NCBI RefSeq assembly: GCF_030811115.1
Contig: NZ_JAUSQK010000001.1
Coordinates: 496,001-560,000, forward strand
Direction of reading: 5' to 3'
DNA length: 64,000 nt
From: Olsenella profusa DSM 13989
GTDB taxonomy: Bacteria > Actinomycetota > Coriobacteriia > Coriobacteriales > Atopobiaceae
In this document: in pieces, positions 63,260 to 64,000 of the stretch
Position numbering within the stretch: the stretch's first letter is position 1
Layout: each line of letters begins with the position of its first letter
Position numbers and translations under genes: made by a program
The notes under the pieces: model-generated
What the model was told of the DNA's origin: nothing
The model's input: only the letters and a program-made list of their open reading frames with translations
Database searches by the model: none

Positions 63260-64000
63260 CTATGCCTCGGCAAGCGTTGTGAAGCCGACCTTCTCGAAGC
63301 AATCGCTTGCGTCCTTCGTCTTGAGGAAGTCGAGGAAGGACTTGGCAAGGTCGGGCTCGGGCGCTGCCTTCGTGGCTGCTGCGGGATAGACCACGCGGCC
63401 GCACATCTCCTCGGTGGCCTCGTCGACCATCGTGAGGCTGGCGGAGGTGGCATCGGTCTTGTAGATGACGCCACAGTCGACGGTGGCCTCAAAGATCTGC
63501 GAGCTGACCTCCTTCACATTGCTGCCGTAGGTGATGCAGCCGGCGTTGGCAAGCTCCGTCTCGTCGAGGTTGTAGTATGCAAGGATCCTCTGGGTGTACT
63601 GGCCCACGGGGACGTCTGAGTTGCCCATGCAGAGAAGGACATCGTGTGCCTGGAGCTTGGATGCCATGTCATCGAAGTTCTGGACGGCCTTGGGGTTGCC
63701 GTCGGGCACGCAGAGCGTGACCTTGTTCTCGAGGATGTCGAAGCGGGTGGCGTGGTCGATGCAGTCGAGGCCCTCGTCGTTGCCGGATGCGGCCTGGGCA
63801 TCGAGCTGGTTCATCTGCTTCTGGCCCGCAGAGATGAAGGCGTCGCAGTCTGCACCCTCCTGGATCTGCTTCTTGAGGGTGCCCGAGGAATCAAAGTCGA
63901 AGCTGATGTCCACGCCATCGTTGGCGGTCTTGAAGAGGCCGCCGGCCTCGGTGAGCGACTCGGTGAGCGATGCGGCCGCAAAGACGGTGAGCGTCCTTGC
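63260..64000 (-). CDS. modA: Molybdate-binding protein ModA, 5' end beyond the window
   Basis: About 246 residues of the mature protein are visible. LTVFAAASLTESL near the window edge is the N-terminal strand of ModA. FDSSGTLKKQIQEGADCDAF, VGQYTQRILAYYNL, TYGSNVKEV and DEATEEMCGRVVYP follow. It binds molybdate outside the membrane for ModBC. The signal peptide and the operon promoter lie right of 64000. The decayed copy at 36315-36681 matches this gene. Confidence 0.93.
   Translation of the reverse strand, partial: ARTLTVFAAASLTESLTEAGGLFKTANDGVDISFDFDSSGTLKKQIQEGADCDAFISAGQKQMNQLDAQAASGNDEGLDCIDHATRFDILENKVTLCVPDGNPKAVQNFDDMASKLQAHDVLLCMGNSDVPVGQYTQRILAYYNLDETELANAGCITYGSNVKEVSSQIFEATVDCGVIYKTDATSASLTMVDEATEEMCGRVVYPAAATKAAPEPDLAKSFLDFLKTKDASDCFEKVGFTTLAEA

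Overview
The window is GC-rich DNA from a bacterium that is most likely a gut-type member of the Actinomycetota, probably Coriobacteriia (Olsenella or Collinsella-like). This is inferred from base composition, a mannose-family PTS, a single-chain PurL, and an anaerobic purine and molybdenum-hydroxylase gene set. No rRNA or tRNA gene was seen, so the placement cannot be made firm from this sequence alone.

Layout. Bases 1-51 are the right end of an IS copy that lies mostly outside the window. 145-10911 is a housekeeping and transport block: a spermidine-synthase-like methyltransferase, glycerate kinase, an RsmJ-type methyltransferase, a glnK-amt ammonium pair, a HAD phosphatase, a metNIQ-type methionine importer, DegV and an aldose 1-epimerase. 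10912-16451 is a degraded accessory patch. It holds possible remnants of a type VII secretion LXG toxin locus, a toxin-antitoxin pair lying between two 36-bp repeats that look like type II-A CRISPR repeats, an intact IS1634/IS1549-type element flanked by an unusually long target duplication of about 60 bp, and a broken IS1249-like transposase. 16482-35880 carries a Cof-type HAD protein, a mannose-family PTS operon, a DUF711 protein, two tandem serine hydrolases, MurB, a MetE-like protein, an FMN riboswitch with a complete riboflavin ECF transporter (S, fused A-A, T), a single-chain PurL and two small proteins.

The most striking part is 35881-64000. Genes 36785-56101 form a purinolytic, selenium-dependent molybdenum hydroxylase cluster: xdhC, yqeB, yqeC, a hydantoinase, an HTH-MocA fusion, carbamate kinase, ygeW, ygeY, an NCS2 purine permease, ygeX, a two-domain xanthine-dehydrogenase-like hydroxylase, ygfK and ssnA. 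A YheO/DauR-like regulator is divergent from ssnA. Homologous gene sets were linked in 2023 to anaerobic uric acid and purine breakdown by gut bacteria. The likely logic is import by the NCS2 carrier, redox and hydrolytic ring opening (Mo hydroxylase, YgfK, SsnA, hydantoinase, YgeY), release of carbamoyl groups to YgeW and carbamate kinase for ATP, and cleavage of 2,3-diaminopropionate by YgeX to pyruvate and ammonia. Individual steps are inference.

To its right a seven-gene operon (modA, modB, modC, moaA, a moaC-MOSC fusion, a MoeA-like gene, mogA; 57927-64000, all on the minus strand) supplies molybdate uptake and parts of molybdopterin synthesis; modA runs off the window. To the left of the cluster, 35881-36681 is a decayed modA joined to a decayed mogA in the same order and strand. 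This is best explained as a second copy of the same operon that lost its middle by deletion, so the purine cluster sits between an intact and a ruined copy of its cofactor operon.
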